Counted from the first letter of the stretch, positions 8,502-18,086 are shown. The stretch is 47,184 nt of DNA from an uncultured Muribaculaceae bacterium (GCA_910586895.1 CAJUIW010000015.1:1-47184); one strand, 5' to 3'. Translations and numbers: made by a program. The notes: generated by a model from the sequence alone, not told the origin.

Positions 8502-9173
8502 TCAGTACTCACGATAGCCGAAAATATCGGTACCGATGCGCACCATTGTGCTACCGTAGCGCATGGCCAGACGGTAGTCATGGCTCATGCCCATGCTCAG
8601 CGTGTCGAAGCCGGTGAGCTCGCCTGCGGTGACGCGGCGTATCTCCTCCATCGTGTCGCGGATAGCGGCGAAGTCGGCAGCCACGCGGCTTTCATCGTCA
8701 GTGTTCGAAGCCATGCCCATAAGCCCGCATATATGCGTGGCGCGCAGGGTGCGGTAGCCCCCCTCGGCCATCCAGCTGACAAGTTCCTCGGGCAGAAAAC
8801 CGAACTTGGTTTCCTCGCGGGCCACATGCACCTGCATCAGCACACGGCTCACCACTCCGGCGCGCTCGCTCTCCGCATCGATGAGCCGGAGCAGGCGCTC
8901 GGAATCGACGCTCTCTATCAGCGCCACGCGTCCTACTATCTGCCGCACTTTGTTGGTCTGCAGATGGCCTATGAAATGCCAGCGCACATCGCCGGGCATC
9001 TGAGGAATCTTGGCAAGCAACTCCTGAACGCGGCTCTCACCAAACACTCGCTGCCCCGCATCGTAAGCCTCGCGCAGAGCCTCTACGGGGTGAAACTTCG
9101 ACACAGCATTAAGCTCCACGCCCTCGGTCAGAGTGGCACGGATAGCCTCAATCCTGTCGGCAATGCGGTTCAT
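8502..9173 (-). CDS. yggS: YggS-family PLP homeostasis protein
   Basis: A 223-aa, single-domain, fold-type III PLP protein (YggS/PROSC/PLPBP family). The cofactor lysine is in AVSKFHP (Lys26). Other family marks are FGESRVQELLAK, WHFIGHLQTNKVRQI and GMSHDYRLAMRYGSTMVRIGTDIFG near the C-terminus. Family members bind pyridoxal phosphate without known catalysis and balance PLP and amino-acid pools. The ATG overlaps the stop of the upstream DUF4494 gene by 4 nt (ATGA), so the two are translationally coupled. Confidence 0.95.
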   Translation of the reverse strand: MNRIADRIEAIRATLTEGVELNAVSKFHPVEALREAYDAGQRVFGESRVQELLAKIPQMPGDVRWHFIGHLQTNKVRQIVGRVALIESVDSERLLRLIDAESERAGVVSRVLMQVHVAREETKFGFLPEELVSWMAEGGYRTLRATHICGLMGMASNTDDESRVAADFAAIRDTMEEIRRVTAGELTGFDTLSMGMSHDYRLAMRYGSTMVRIGTDIFGYREY

Positions 9174-9616
9174 TCGCCGGCCTCCTTGGCTAGCTTGGCA
9201 TTGTAGACATCCATGATGGGGGTTTCGGTGATTGACACGATATCAAAATCGGCCATTGTACCCTTCATCCCGTTCATGAAGTTGTCATAGGCATTCTTGA
9301 AGTCGCTCCCGGCTGTAAGAATCTGGCTCACCGAGCGCTTCTCGGCGGCAGTCTTCTCATCGATGGTGATGAAAGCCACCTTGACAAGATACCACTTGTC
9401 GGCTGTGTCGTCGCGGAAAATCTCGGAAATCTTGGTGCGTTTTACAGCACTTACCGAAAAATCGCCTGATATAAAAGGTGTCTGCTCCTCGATGATGCGG
9501 GCTTCAGCCTCCGTAAACGAAAGGGCATCCACCATATAGGGTTCGTTCACTTTCTTGACAAGACCATTCTCCATCATCTTGTCGTAACGTACTTTACATT
9601 CAAACCAGTTAGCCAT
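9170..9616 (-). CDS. DUF4494 domain protein
   Basis: A 148-aa soluble protein. MANWFECKVRYDKMMENGL and the region around WYLVKVAFITIDEKTAAEKR match DUF4494, a small Bacteroidota family of unknown role. The longer frame up to 9751 is rejected because it runs through the terminator of the upstream operon and the -7 box at 9657-9665. Its stop overlaps the yggS start, so it is the first gene of a two-gene operon. No catalytic motif is visible. Confidence 0.85.
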   Translation of the reverse strand: MANWFECKVRYDKMMENGLVKKVNEPYMVDALSFTEAEARIIEEQTPFISGDFSVSAVKRTKISEIFRDDTADKWYLVKVAFITIDEKTAAEKRSVSQILTAGSDFKNAYDNFMNGMKGTMADFDIVSITETPIMDVYNAKLAKEAGE

Positions 9617-9656
9617 ATGAAATGTAGTTTTTAGAATCGTTTTGAAAATAGCAAAT

Positions 9657-9665
9657 GCAAAGATA
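9657..9665 (-). promoter_or_regulatory. -7 box for DUF4494-yggS
   Basis: The minus strand reads TATCTTTGC, an exact TAnnTTTG match 40 nt before the ATG. The -33 region is not a good match. Confidence 0.6.
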
Positions 9666-9713
9666 AGAAATATTCGCAATACCCCGCTCCAAAAATCAGC
9701 ACCGCCACCGCCG

Positions 9714-9752
9714 AAAAACAACGATGGACCTATGCTCGCGCACCGGTCCATC
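9714..9752 (-). terminator. Terminator of the left SusCD/S8 operon
   Basis: GATGGACC (9723-9730) pairs with GGTCCATC (9745-9752). On the minus strand the stem is followed by GTTGTTTTT. It lies within the outer inverted repeat and is duplicated at 26528-26567. Confidence 0.85.
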
Positions 9753-10109
9753 GAAGTGCATATAATTTCTTATATGCGACCATTAGTAAGTATATTTTTC
9801 AGTAAAGCCTTACTTTACTATGATTTTACGTGTGAAGCGTCCTTCATCGGATTCGACGCTCAGGATGTAGACACCTGATCCGATTGAGGCGGTGCTTATC
9901 TCAGCGCTGTCCGCTCCTGCGGCGGTAGCCACAGTGGAGCCGCCGAGTGAATAGAGGCGTGCTGTGAGCTGCGAGGCTCCGGCCACGAATGCTGTCACCG
10001 AGCCTTCGGCCACATTGACCACAAGGCGTTCGTCGTTGTCGGCAAACACCGAGCCGATGGCGGCGCGGTTGGCCAGCACATACTTTATACCCTCGAGAGC
10101 GTCAATCTT
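9714..10109. repeat. Outer inverted repeat, left arm
   Basis: 396 bp that match the reverse complement of 26171-26566 with three mismatches found by reading (one in the tail downstream of the stop codon, two in the coding part). The arm covers the last ~100 codons of the S8 gene, its stop, and its terminator. Identity ends abruptly inside the codon stretch for GAGKIDALEG. Confidence 0.95.
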
Positions 10110-12032
10110 ACCCGCTCCCCAACGTGACGGACTATCCTCTACATAAGCATCCTTTACCGATGATTGGTTTATAGCCTCCATCACATCGGCGTAAGTCAAC
10201 GTAGGATCAGCCTGCAGCCATAGAGCTACCGTACCGGCCACAAACGGGCATGACATCGATGTGCCCTGCATCCGGCCCCAATAATAAGTGCGGTTTGATT
10301 GCGACACTTTCGCGGTCATATCTGATGCCGGTTCTTTTCCGGCATTGATATAATAGCTGCTGTAGCTTGACACTATAGCCGCACCAGGTCCGGCAACAAG
10401 CGGAAGCTTCACACCCTGGAATGTAGAGCCGTAGGAAGAGAACGGGCTGATATCATTGACAGCAAACTGGCTGCTATACTGGTAAGCAGCCCCGGTATTG
10501 TTTGAGCCCAATACAGGCCATGTAATACGTGAATTATACGAGCCCACGGATATCAGATTGTCACCACATGCGAGGTTGTTGATCGAACCGGCCGGAGTAC
10601 CGTTGGTCGAACCGGTAATGTTGTTGCGTGCAAATGTTATCTTGTTACCATAAATATAAGCTGCCTGATCTTTTGCTCCGGTGACAGTGAGCACTATGTA
10701 GCGGGTATTTCCACTTGTAGTCTTGACACTGACTCCACTGAGATCGCAATACACACGGAAACGGTTGTTGTTTGGATCTACCAACGAATGAGCTTTGATT
10801 GAACCATTGAAATACGTGGTGAAGGCACTGACTGAGGAGCTGTTCTTAGTCTGTCCGGCAGATGTGATGGAAATGATTTCGGTATTTGACCTGTCGGACG
10901 TGTTATAGATTGACCATGTCACGGTCATAGGCTGGTTGTCCTTACCCCATATATCTACTATACCATTTCCTTTATTGTCAGCAAGACCTGTCTTGACCTC
11001 CTTGGTCAGTGATGTGAACTTACGCTCTATTGACATATTGGAATCACCCTCATTGCCTGAGGAGATGCATATTATACCCTGCTTGCCGAGACGGCTGAGA
11101 GTAGCGGTAAGATTGTCCGTTCCGTCATGCGGGCCGGTTGTTGATCCGAGCGATAGATTGACTACCGCCGGTTTCCCTACCTGCTTGGCATAATCAAGAA
11201 TATTCGATACGCCTACAGCCACATTAGCATCCTGGAAGGTACCTACACTGAAAGCAAGATCCGCACCCGTAGCCACACCATAATATGGAAGCGAACCGGA
11301 GTTGTTATACATCATTCCGCTTCCACTGCCCGGACCGGAGAGCTGAAAATATGTAGCCGGGCCTCGATAGCTACCGCCAAGAATACCACCGACATGTGTA
11401 GCATGGCTTTCCGAGCTCATGTCAGTGCTGAATCCGGATATATCATCAGGGGTGTACATCACATAGCTTCCATTCGTGGAATTCATGTGCCAGAGGCGCT
11501 GTATGCGCGACTTCCCATCCTCGCCGATGAAATTGATATGATTTGCCTCGAGTCCCTGGTCCATCATGCCGACAACCACACCACGTCCATCAAATGAGAG
11601 GGTGGATCCATCATAGCTGAATCCATTCTGAACAGAGGAAACGCTTCCTGACGGACGGGCAAAGTCAAGCATGGCTCTCATCTGCTCACCGAAGCTTACG
11701 CTCTGCACAAAATCAAAGCCGGCCAGACGCTCTACCTCCGACAGATGAAGCCGCACGATAGCCATATCATCAAGATCGGTCAGAACACTGAAGCCGTTCT
11801 CTTCAAGAGAGGGGGCATATCCGTCGGCTGTAAACCTTACGATAACGGCTACCTCCGGATCAGGAATTATGCTTTTAGTAAATACAGAGCTTTCACGATT
11901 GCCGTTTACGGACTTAGCCACCGCTTCATGATAATCGTCAATCATCATCATTCCGGCAGGCGATATCTTATACTGCGCGCAAACCCCGGGCGCAGCGACA
12001 GCGGCAATTAATAAAGGTATCAGATGTTTCAT
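9810..12032 (-). CDS. Secreted S8 subtilisin-like protease, left operon
   Basis: A 740-aa exported serine protease with signal peptide MKHLIPLLIAAVAAPGVCAQ. The catalytic triad is Asp158 in VGMMDQG (usually DTG or DSG), His210 in SHATHVGG and Ser592 in GTSMSCPFVAGT. A propeptide-like region precedes the domain, and a long insert lies between His and Ser. The C-terminus is a beta-sandwich tail ending RFTRKIIVK, like T9SS type A sorting domains. It is the fourth gene of the operon, behind a hairpin that may lower its expression. With the SusC/SusD pair it probably cuts proteins into peptides for import (inference). The final ~100 codons are almost identical to those of the right-hand protease. 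Confidence 0.93.
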   Translation of the reverse strand: MKHLIPLLIAAVAAPGVCAQYKISPAGMMMIDDYHEAVAKSVNGNRESSVFTKSIIPDPEVAVIVRFTADGYAPSLEENGFSVLTDLDDMAIVRLHLSEVERLAGFDFVQSVSFGEQMRAMLDFARPSGSVSSVQNGFSYDGSTLSFDGRGVVVGMMDQGLEANHINFIGEDGKSRIQRLWHMNSTNGSYVMYTPDDISGFSTDMSSESHATHVGGILGGSYRGPATYFQLSGPGSGSGMMYNNSGSLPYYGVATGADLAFSVGTFQDANVAVGVSNILDYAKQVGKPAVVNLSLGSTTGPHDGTDNLTATLSRLGKQGIICISSGNEGDSNMSIERKFTSLTKEVKTGLADNKGNGIVDIWGKDNQPMTVTWSIYNTSDRSNTEIISITSAGQTKNSSSVSAFTTYFNGSIKAHSLVDPNNNRFRVYCDLSGVSVKTTSGNTRYIVLTVTGAKDQAAYIYGNKITFARNNITGSTNGTPAGSINNLACGDNLISVGSYNSRITWPVLGSNNTGAAYQYSSQFAVNDISPFSSYGSTFQGVKLPLVAGPGAAIVSSYSSYYINAGKEPASDMTAKVSQSNRTYYWGRMQGTSMSCPFVAGTVALWLQADPTLTYADVMEAINQSSVKDAYVEDSPSRWGAGKIDALEGIKYVLANRAAIGSVFADNDERLVVNVAEGSVTAFVAGASQLTARLYSLGGSTVATAAGADSAEISTASIGSGVYILSVESDEGRFTRKIIVK

Positions 12033-12039
12033 ATTTATA

Positions 12040-12081
12040 TAGGTATTAAAAGATGGCGCGTACTATAAGATACGCGCCATC
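12040..12081 (-). terminator. Hairpin between lipoprotein and protease genes (left)
   Basis: A perfect 11-bp stem GATGGCGCGTA/TACGCGCCATC with an 8-nt loop, followed on the minus strand by TTTTAATA just before the protease start. It probably causes partial termination inside the operon; the right operon has an unrelated hairpin at the same place. Confidence 0.75.
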
Positions 12082-12113
12082 CTGTAGTTATCATAGGATA
12101 TTTACCTTACTGT

Positions 12114-13034
12114 TCATTTCTGACGGGTGAGCTTTATGTCAGTCCAGCGGCCATTGATATAACCGGTATATTCCTGAGCCGGATAACTGTATATGGCGAA
12201 TGCCACACCGTATCCATCAGGGAATACGATTTCATCGTAGTCGCCGGTAAATGTCACTTCATAGGTCGATGACAGACTCATGCCCTGAGGTGTGACAGCT
12301 GCAGTAATCAGGATACCCTGACCGATAGGATCGCCAAAATTCCATATGTAATTTGAAGCGGGATCACCGGCGGCAATCTTCATGGTTCCGGTACCGGTAA
12401 GTTCATCAAATTCAAAGTCACGGAAAGCGAGATACATCTCCTCACGGTCGTTCATGCCGTTGCCGTACAGTTCATGTCCATAGTATTCAGCATCCTCTTC
12501 GGGGTCGGGAGTAACCATATTGATGTTATATCTTACTGCCGAGCCATTGCTTGCGGTAGCTGTGAGAACCCAGCTGCCGGTCATCTTTTCATACGGATCC
12601 TGGTCATTATCCAGAAGCGACACTACTGTGCTGGCCTGAGCTCCTACAGAAGCGCCCTCAGCTGAGGTAATGGTAAGAGAGAATGTACGGGTATCATTTT
12701 CCTCGTCATTGTCCATAGGCTCAATCTCAACATACCCGGTAGTGGTACCTTCAGGGATGATGATACGATAAGATGTCACTATATAGTTTTCGTCAACTAC
12801 AGCAGGATTCTCTCCAACAGGAGTTGATTCAAGATAAACCACAACCTGTCCGTTGGGGGTGCCGGTCACGTTGATGGGCAGAGTGAATATGCTTCCGTTT
12901 TCACGTGCTGTAGCCTCTGCTTTCCCCATTTCAACAGTAACACCTGATGCGGAATTGAATTCGGGGTCATCATCCGAGCATGCGGTCATGGCGAAACCCA
13001 TGAGCGCAATGGCTATGTATTTGTTAAATTTCAT
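12114..13034 (-). CDS. Calx-beta-type surface lipoprotein, left operon
   Basis: A 306-aa lipoprotein with a lipobox at AMTACSDDD. The N-terminal half is a Calx-beta-like sandwich (TFSLTITSAEGASVGAQAS, VVSLLDND, about residues 30-145). The C-terminal half begins MTGSWVLTATA and resembles small beta-barrel lipoproteins of Sus-type loci. It follows susD by 21 bp and has a paralogue at the same place in the right operon (ASGVTVEM, TITSAEGA and the DN motif are shared). A role as a surface substrate-binding subunit of the SusC/SusD complex is inferred from position. Confidence 0.82.
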   Translation of the reverse strand: MKFNKYIAIALMGFAMTACSDDDPEFNSASGVTVEMGKAEATARENGSIFTLPINVTGTPNGQVVVYLESTPVGENPAVVDENYIVTSYRIIIPEGTTTGYVEIEPMDNDEENDTRTFSLTITSAEGASVGAQASTVVSLLDNDQDPYEKMTGSWVLTATASNGSAVRYNINMVTPDPEEDAEYYGHELYGNGMNDREEMYLAFRDFEFDELTGTGTMKIAAGDPASNYIWNFGDPIGQGILITAAVTPQGMSLSSTYEVTFTGDYDEIVFPDGYGVAFAIYSYPAQEYTGYINGRWTDIKLTRQK

Positions 13035-13055
13035 TATTGATGGCTGTTAAAATGA

Positions 13056-14588
13056 TTAATAACCGGGGTTCTGCTGACCTTTCAGCTGAGGATTAGTCTC
13101 CATTTCTGCTGAAGGGATAGGCCATACATATTTGTAATCGCCAGGGGTGTACACACACTGCAGAGATGCAGTGATTATGAATGAGCCCATGTCAGGATAT
13201 GTAGTGGTGTTATATCCACCATCGCGTGTAAATCCGAGATTCCAGCGGCGCAGGTCACCAAGGCGGAATCCTTCACCTGCAAGTTCCTTGACACGTTCCT
13301 GACGGATCTGGTCGCGCAGCACATTTCCTGAATAAGACTGCTCCTCATAGTTCTCTATACGAGCGGCACGAAGAGTATTCAGAGCTTCGTTGGCTACATC
13401 ATCCTGTCCAAGAGCGTTGGCAGCCTCAGCAAGAATGAGGTACTGCTCGGAGGTGCGGAAAGGTTTCGGCAGATTTTTCAATGCCGATACGTTGCCTGAA
13501 TCAAACAGCGGGTTGCCGGGGTACTTGTTGAATGCCGGAGTACGGAGCTGCGCACCGTTGTAATTTACAGTATAATTCTTGATGAATGCGGTGCGGCGTA
13601 CATCGCCGGCAGCATAGATCTGGACGAGAGCTGCAGAGGGAGCCCACTTGACCTGCAGAGGAGATACCTGATTGAATATAGAGCCGAGTGCGGGCACTTC
13701 ACCTCTCTGTTCAGCATCGCCATAAGGCTGGAATATGAGTTCGTCGCCCGAGTCATTGAGCCACATATCGGCATAATCGCTGATCTGTGTCAGAGGGAAA
13801 TATCCGCTCTGGATAATGTCGGTTGACAGAGCCTGCGCACGGGCATAGTCACCTTTCATAAGAGCCACACGTGCCTGAAGAGCCTTGACTGCGTATGAAT
13901 TGAGGTAACCGCCGCCACCGGGAACCAGTGCCTGCATGTCTGTAGCCTCAAATTCCTCCAGACCTTCGCAAGCCTTAGCCAGGTCAGCCTCAATCTGAGT
14001 ATAGGTAGCAGCGAGAGTGCTACGGCCAGGATATGTACCACGGTCAGATGACGGCTGATACTTCAGGCACAAAGGAATACCGGTGCCTTCATTGCCGGCT
14101 GTGGCAGCATCATAGTTGCCGCAGAAATAGTACATCATCAGATAGTTGAAATATCCACGGCAGAAGTAAGCCTCAGCCATGTAGCGGTTGAATGCCTTGC
14201 GGTTGTCCGCGCTGAGTTCAGCGTGTTCGCCGTAGGCTCCTACATTTTCAATATAGTAGTTGCACTGCATTATACCGTTCAGCAGGCCGGCCCAGATACC
14301 CTGGATGTCGCCATCATTTGACAGTATATTACCAGTGGTGAATGGCAGATAGCTGTTACCGTTCTGCATAGTGCCGATGAACAGGTCAGTCTGAAGATCG
14401 GAAAGTGTTGTATAAGTTCCGCCTGAACGTCCACGCAAATAGGAATACAGCCCGGTACGAGCCGAGTGGACGTCGGACATTGACTGGATGCCCTCGCCAA
14501 GTGTAATGGTTCCTTCCGGCTCGTTGTTCATATCGCAAGAGGTAAGAGTACCGCAGGCGACTACCAGAGCCAATAGTATTTTTTTCAT
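13056..14588 (-). CDS. SusD/RagB-family lipoprotein, left operon
   Basis: A 510-aa surface lipoprotein that acts as the lid of the SusC-type transporter. Lipobox LTSCDMN. SusD marks include YFCRGYFNYLMMYYFCGNYD, GIPLCLKYQ, the TPR-like ALKALQARVALMKGDYARAQ type segment, and the C-terminal FRLGDLRRWNLGF ... YVWPIPSAEMETNPQLKGQQ followed by NPGY. A start at 14588 (MKKILLALVVACGTLTSC) gives a proper signal peptide; the ATG eight codons upstream does not. It lies 24 bp after susC. The C-terminal motif is shared with the right-hand SusD, while most of the rest is divergent. Confidence 0.95.
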   Translation of the reverse strand: MKKILLALVVACGTLTSCDMNNEPEGTITLGEGIQSMSDVHSARTGLYSYLRGRSGGTYTTLSDLQTDLFIGTMQNGNSYLPFTTGNILSNDGDIQGIWAGLLNGIMQCNYYIENVGAYGEHAELSADNRKAFNRYMAEAYFCRGYFNYLMMYYFCGNYDAATAGNEGTGIPLCLKYQPSSDRGTYPGRSTLAATYTQIEADLAKACEGLEEFEATDMQALVPGGGGYLNSYAVKALQARVALMKGDYARAQALSTDIIQSGYFPLTQISDYADMWLNDSGDELIFQPYGDAEQRGEVPALGSIFNQVSPLQVKWAPSAALVQIYAAGDVRRTAFIKNYTVNYNGAQLRTPAFNKYPGNPLFDSGNVSALKNLPKPFRTSEQYLILAEAANALGQDDVANEALNTLRAARIENYEEQSYSGNVLRDQIRQERVKELAGEGFRLGDLRRWNLGFTRDGGYNTTTYPDMGSFIITASLQCVYTPGDYKYVWPIPSAEMETNPQLKGQQNPGY

Positions 14589-14612
14589 ATCAATATATTC
14601 TGTAATGGTCAA

Positions 14613-17600
14613 TTAGAATGTAACATCAAAGCCGAATTCAAATTGGCGTGTATTCGGATAGAAGAACAGCACACGGTTGATGGCAGGTTCGGGATCATAT
14701 CCTTTATATTTGGTAACGGTCCAGAGGTTACGGCCGGTAAAGTGCAGGCTCAGACCCTGAAGATACAGCTTGTTGAGTATCGAGCGGGGGAAAGAGTATG
14801 CGAGTGTGAGGTTTTTCAGACGCATGAATGAGGCATCTTCAATCCAACGGTCGTCAAATTCGGGAGTCTGGCCGGCCTTAGGTATATTGGTTACCTGTCC
14901 GGGCTTGGTCCACATATTGAGCATGTCAGTTGTCTGGTTGACGCCCTGAAGCGCGAGGTCATAGCTTTCAATATAGCGGAGGTCGTTGTTCATCAGATAC
15001 TTTTCAGCGCTCCAGTTGAAATCGGCGCGGAGGCTGAGGCCTTTCCAGCGGGCATCGAAACCGAAGCCACCGTTCCAGGGAGCTATGAAGCTCTTGCCGG
15101 TGAACACAGCATCTTCCTCTTCGTTGTAACGCTTTGTGAGGTTGCCGTCCTTAGTGTACCACATCTGCATACCGTCGCGGGGGTCAACACCGGCGTAACG
15201 TACGTAGAAGTATTCATTGGCGTTCTTACCTACTTCATAGCGTGTACCTGTGTTAGGCATGGTGTAGCCTGAAAGACCGTCGAAGAGTTCAACGATTTCA
15301 TTCTTGTTGTAGCTGAAGTTGGCACGTACACCGAAGTACCAATCGCGCTTGTTCACGATGTCGGCCTTGAGGTCCACTTCAACACCGGTGTTGGTCATGG
15401 CACCTACGTTGCCCCAGTCAGCGCTGAAACCGGTGGTGTAACTCCATGGAATAGCCATAAGCATATCCTCTGTTTTCTTCTTGTAGAAGTCGATGTCGGC
15501 GGTAAGGATATTGAACACCTTGAAGTTCACAGCGATGTCAAACGACTTTGTGGTTTCCCATGTGAGGTTCGGGTTGCCGGGAGAAGCCACGCCTGATCCT
15601 GAGATAGAACCGAGCTGCGGGTCGCCATAGTTGCCGGTTGAGCCGAGTGAACCTAAGTACAGGAAGTTGCCGATTCCGGCATTACCTACAGTACCGTAGT
15701 TGCCACGGAGCGACAGATCGTCAAGCCAGGTGACTTCCTTGAGGAATGATTCATTCTTGAGGTTCCACTTGGCACCTACAGCGAAGAAAGTACCCCAACG
15801 ATGTCCGGGAGCGAAGCGTGAGCTGCCGTCGCGACGGATAGAAGCATCGAAGAAATAACGGTCGTCAAAATCATAGTTGAGGTTGCCGAAATATGAGTTC
15901 ATGGTGTAAGATGACGATGAATCGGAGATATTTCCGAGAGTCACCTTCTCACCCTGAGTCAGAAGCATCTTGCGGGCATCGGTATGGCCGGTGGTAAGAG
16001 CACCGAAACCGTCGCTCTTCGAGATGATTGATTCCTGACCGAGAAGAATTGAGAAATTATGCTTGTCAGCGATAGAGAAACGATACTCAGCCGTGTTGGT
16101 ATATGTAAAGGCGTAGTAGCGTGAGAAGCTTTCCTGAGCACTGCCGGTAGTGTATTCACCGGGTTCAAGAGTGGTAGAGGGGAACTGGTCGCCCATGGGT
16201 GACACCTGGACAAGACTGGGATAGTTGCTGGCTGATATGCGGGCGTCATAAGCGTCAACTGACTGCTGAGCGCGCAGTGTGAGGCCCTTCATAGGAGTAA
16301 GCACTTCAAACATGCCGGCATTCAATGTCACGCGGTTTCTGTTGATAGATGACTGGTCAGTCAGATACTGCGGAGTTACAGCTCCGGTATAATGCAGATA
16401 CTGGGCCTTGTCGCCATATATAATCTGACCGTTGTCATTGATAGAGTAATAGTAGGGTGAATCCCAGGGAGCAGCGAAATAACGGAACAGAGAGGGAGTG
16501 AAGATACTCGGTCCGTCAGGAATATTATTGTCGTAGATATTATTTGAGTAAGAGTTGGTCTGATACTTGGTATAACCTAAGTTGCCCTGGAAACCTACGC
16601 GGAACCAACTGTTGATCTTCGAGTCAAGACTGAAACGGAGTGATTCGCGATGCATACCTGACTGATTGATGATACCGTCCTGGTCATAATGGTTGAGCGA
16701 CAGATAGTAGCTCAGACGATCAGAACCGCCGGTCACGGCAGCTTCAAGTGAGTATGTGAGAGCGGTATGGAACATCTCCTTGCTCCAGTCAGTGTTAATG
16801 CCATAGTTGGCCACGAGGTCACGTATTTCCTGCGAAACGGGCTGACCTATCATATCTCTGAAATCGATCAGCTGCTGTGACGACATCATCTCAACGTTGT
16901 CGGGCATCTTTGTACCCCAACCGATATTGGCTCGGAGTGAAACCTTGGCATTTTCGCCAAACTTACCTTTCTTAGAGGTGATCACAATTACGCCGTTGGC
17001 GGCACGTGAACCGTAGATAGCTACAGATGCAGCGTCTTTCAGCACGGTGATATTCTCAATATCAGAAGGATTCAGAGTTGTGAACACAGACTGCGATACG
17101 GGAGCACCATCAAGAATGTACAGCGGGGTTGTGCTGGCGTTCAGTGAGTTGACACCACGGATAAGCACCTCGTTGTCAACAGATGACGGGTCACCTGAGT
17201 TTGAATAGATATTCAAGCCGGCCACCTGACCCTGAAGTGCGTCAACGAATGTTGTTGAGGGAGTGTTCTCAAACACCTTTTCTCCAACGACAGCCACTGA
17301 ACCCACTACAGAACCGAGCTTCTTGCCCGAACCGTAACCGGTGACAACGACACCGTCGAGTTCCTTACCGGTCACTTCCATCTTAATGATCATGTTGGGT
17401 GATACAGGGACCGTCACGGTCTTCATGCCAACATAAGTTACTTTCAGTTGCTTCACTGATGCGGGAATGCGCAGTGTGAACTGGCCATTGATGTCTGTGG
17501 CTACACCTGTGCCACCTCCAATGGGCAAAACTGTTGCACCGATAAGCGGCTCGTCATCGGATGCGCTCAGCACCGTACCCTTGATGGTCTGAGTCTGCGC

Positions 17601-17657
17601 TGAGGCGCCCAGTACCACTGATACGATAACTGCAAGTAGTAAAAACAGCTTTTTCAT
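14613..17657 (-). CDS. SusC/RagA TonB-dependent transporter, left operon
   Basis: A 1014-aa outer-membrane barrel, TonB-driven. The signal peptide ends ASAQ at about residue 21. A carboxypeptidase-regulatory-like domain follows (TIKGTVLSASDDEPLIGATV, to about residue 95), then the plug (FVDALQGQVAGLNIYSNSGD, AIYGSRAANGVIVITSKKG) and the barrel ending FEFGFDVTF. No STN domain is present, so no direct sigma-factor signalling is expected. The first 89 codons and the leader are identical at nucleotide level to the right-hand SusC, and the rest is divergent. The pairing with a secreted protease suggests a peptide cargo, as in RagAB (inference). The promoter in the intergenic segment points at this gene, so it is the ON member in this assembly. 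Confidence 0.96.
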   Translation of the reverse strand: MKKLFLLLAVIVSVVLGASAQTQTIKGTVLSASDDEPLIGATVLPIGGGTGVATDINGQFTLRIPASVKQLKVTYVGMKTVTVPVSPNMIIKMEVTGKELDGVVVTGYGSGKKLGSVVGSVAVVGEKVFENTPSTTFVDALQGQVAGLNIYSNSGDPSSVDNEVLIRGVNSLNASTTPLYILDGAPVSQSVFTTLNPSDIENITVLKDAASVAIYGSRAANGVIVITSKKGKFGENAKVSLRANIGWGTKMPDNVEMMSSQQLIDFRDMIGQPVSQEIRDLVANYGINTDWSKEMFHTALTYSLEAAVTGGSDRLSYYLSLNHYDQDGIINQSGMHRESLRFSLDSKINSWFRVGFQGNLGYTKYQTNSYSNNIYDNNIPDGPSIFTPSLFRYFAAPWDSPYYYSINDNGQIIYGDKAQYLHYTGAVTPQYLTDQSSINRNRVTLNAGMFEVLTPMKGLTLRAQQSVDAYDARISASNYPSLVQVSPMGDQFPSTTLEPGEYTTGSAQESFSRYYAFTYTNTAEYRFSIADKHNFSILLGQESIISKSDGFGALTTGHTDARKMLLTQGEKVTLGNISDSSSSYTMNSYFGNLNYDFDDRYFFDASIRRDGSSRFAPGHRWGTFFAVGAKWNLKNESFLKEVTWLDDLSLRGNYGTVGNAGIGNFLYLGSLGSTGNYGDPQLGSISGSGVASPGNPNLTWETTKSFDIAVNFKVFNILTADIDFYKKKTEDMLMAIPWSYTTGFSADWGNVGAMTNTGVEVDLKADIVNKRDWYFGVRANFSYNKNEIVELFDGLSGYTMPNTGTRYEVGKNANEYFYVRYAGVDPRDGMQMWYTKDGNLTKRYNEEEDAVFTGKSFIAPWNGGFGFDARWKGLSLRADFNWSAEKYLMNNDLRYIESYDLALQGVNQTTDMLNMWTKPGQVTNIPKAGQTPEFDDRWIEDASFMRLKNLTLAYSFPRSILNKLYLQGLSLHFTGRNLWTVTKYKGYDPEPAINRVLFFYPNTRQFEFGFDVTF

Positions 17658-17813
17658 ACTTAATTAAAAATTAGACATATAGTTAAATGATTGGATTCTG
17701 TGTTCCGGGACGGAGCCCCGACCGCTGTCGTCCGGCTCCTCGGCCTTGAAATGCACTTACTTTCTGTAGTTAGTCAATACCTTAAATAAAAATCACACTC
17801 TCTTGGTAAGAGA
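17390..17813. repeat. Inner inverted repeat, left arm
   Basis: 424 bp identical, base for base, to the reverse complement of 18469-18892. The arm covers the susC leader, signal peptide and first ~89 codons. It ends at the dyad TCTCTTACCAAGAGA on the outer side and at one base of the codon for Ile90 on the inner side. Confidence 0.97.
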
Positions 17814-17825
17814 TATGTAGATTTT

Positions 17826-17857
17826 GCAAAGGTAGTAATAATCCTCTATCTGCCAAC
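17826..17857 (-). promoter_or_regulatory. Promoter of the left operon, inside the invertible segment
   Basis: The minus strand reads GTTG (17854-17857, 3 of 4 to TTTG), a 19-nt spacer, then TACCTTTGC (17826-17834). The start would lie near 17819, giving a ~160-nt leader. It sits just inside the left repeat boundary, and the right boundary has no equivalent. Confidence 0.8.
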
Positions 17858-18086
17858 ACTTATATACTATTATTTTCACCTGTTAACAATTTAATTTTCT
17901 AAAAAATATCTATTCATTAACATTTAATCAGCTGAAACACACTGTTTTATGTGAATAGTTTGAAAAACATATTTTTAAAGCTCTTTTTTATAACAATTTT
18001 TCATTAAAAGATGGTTAAAACAATGAATCCTTAATCTATTCGAACAATATGCATGTATTATGCAAATATCCAGTGATTGTATTCAA

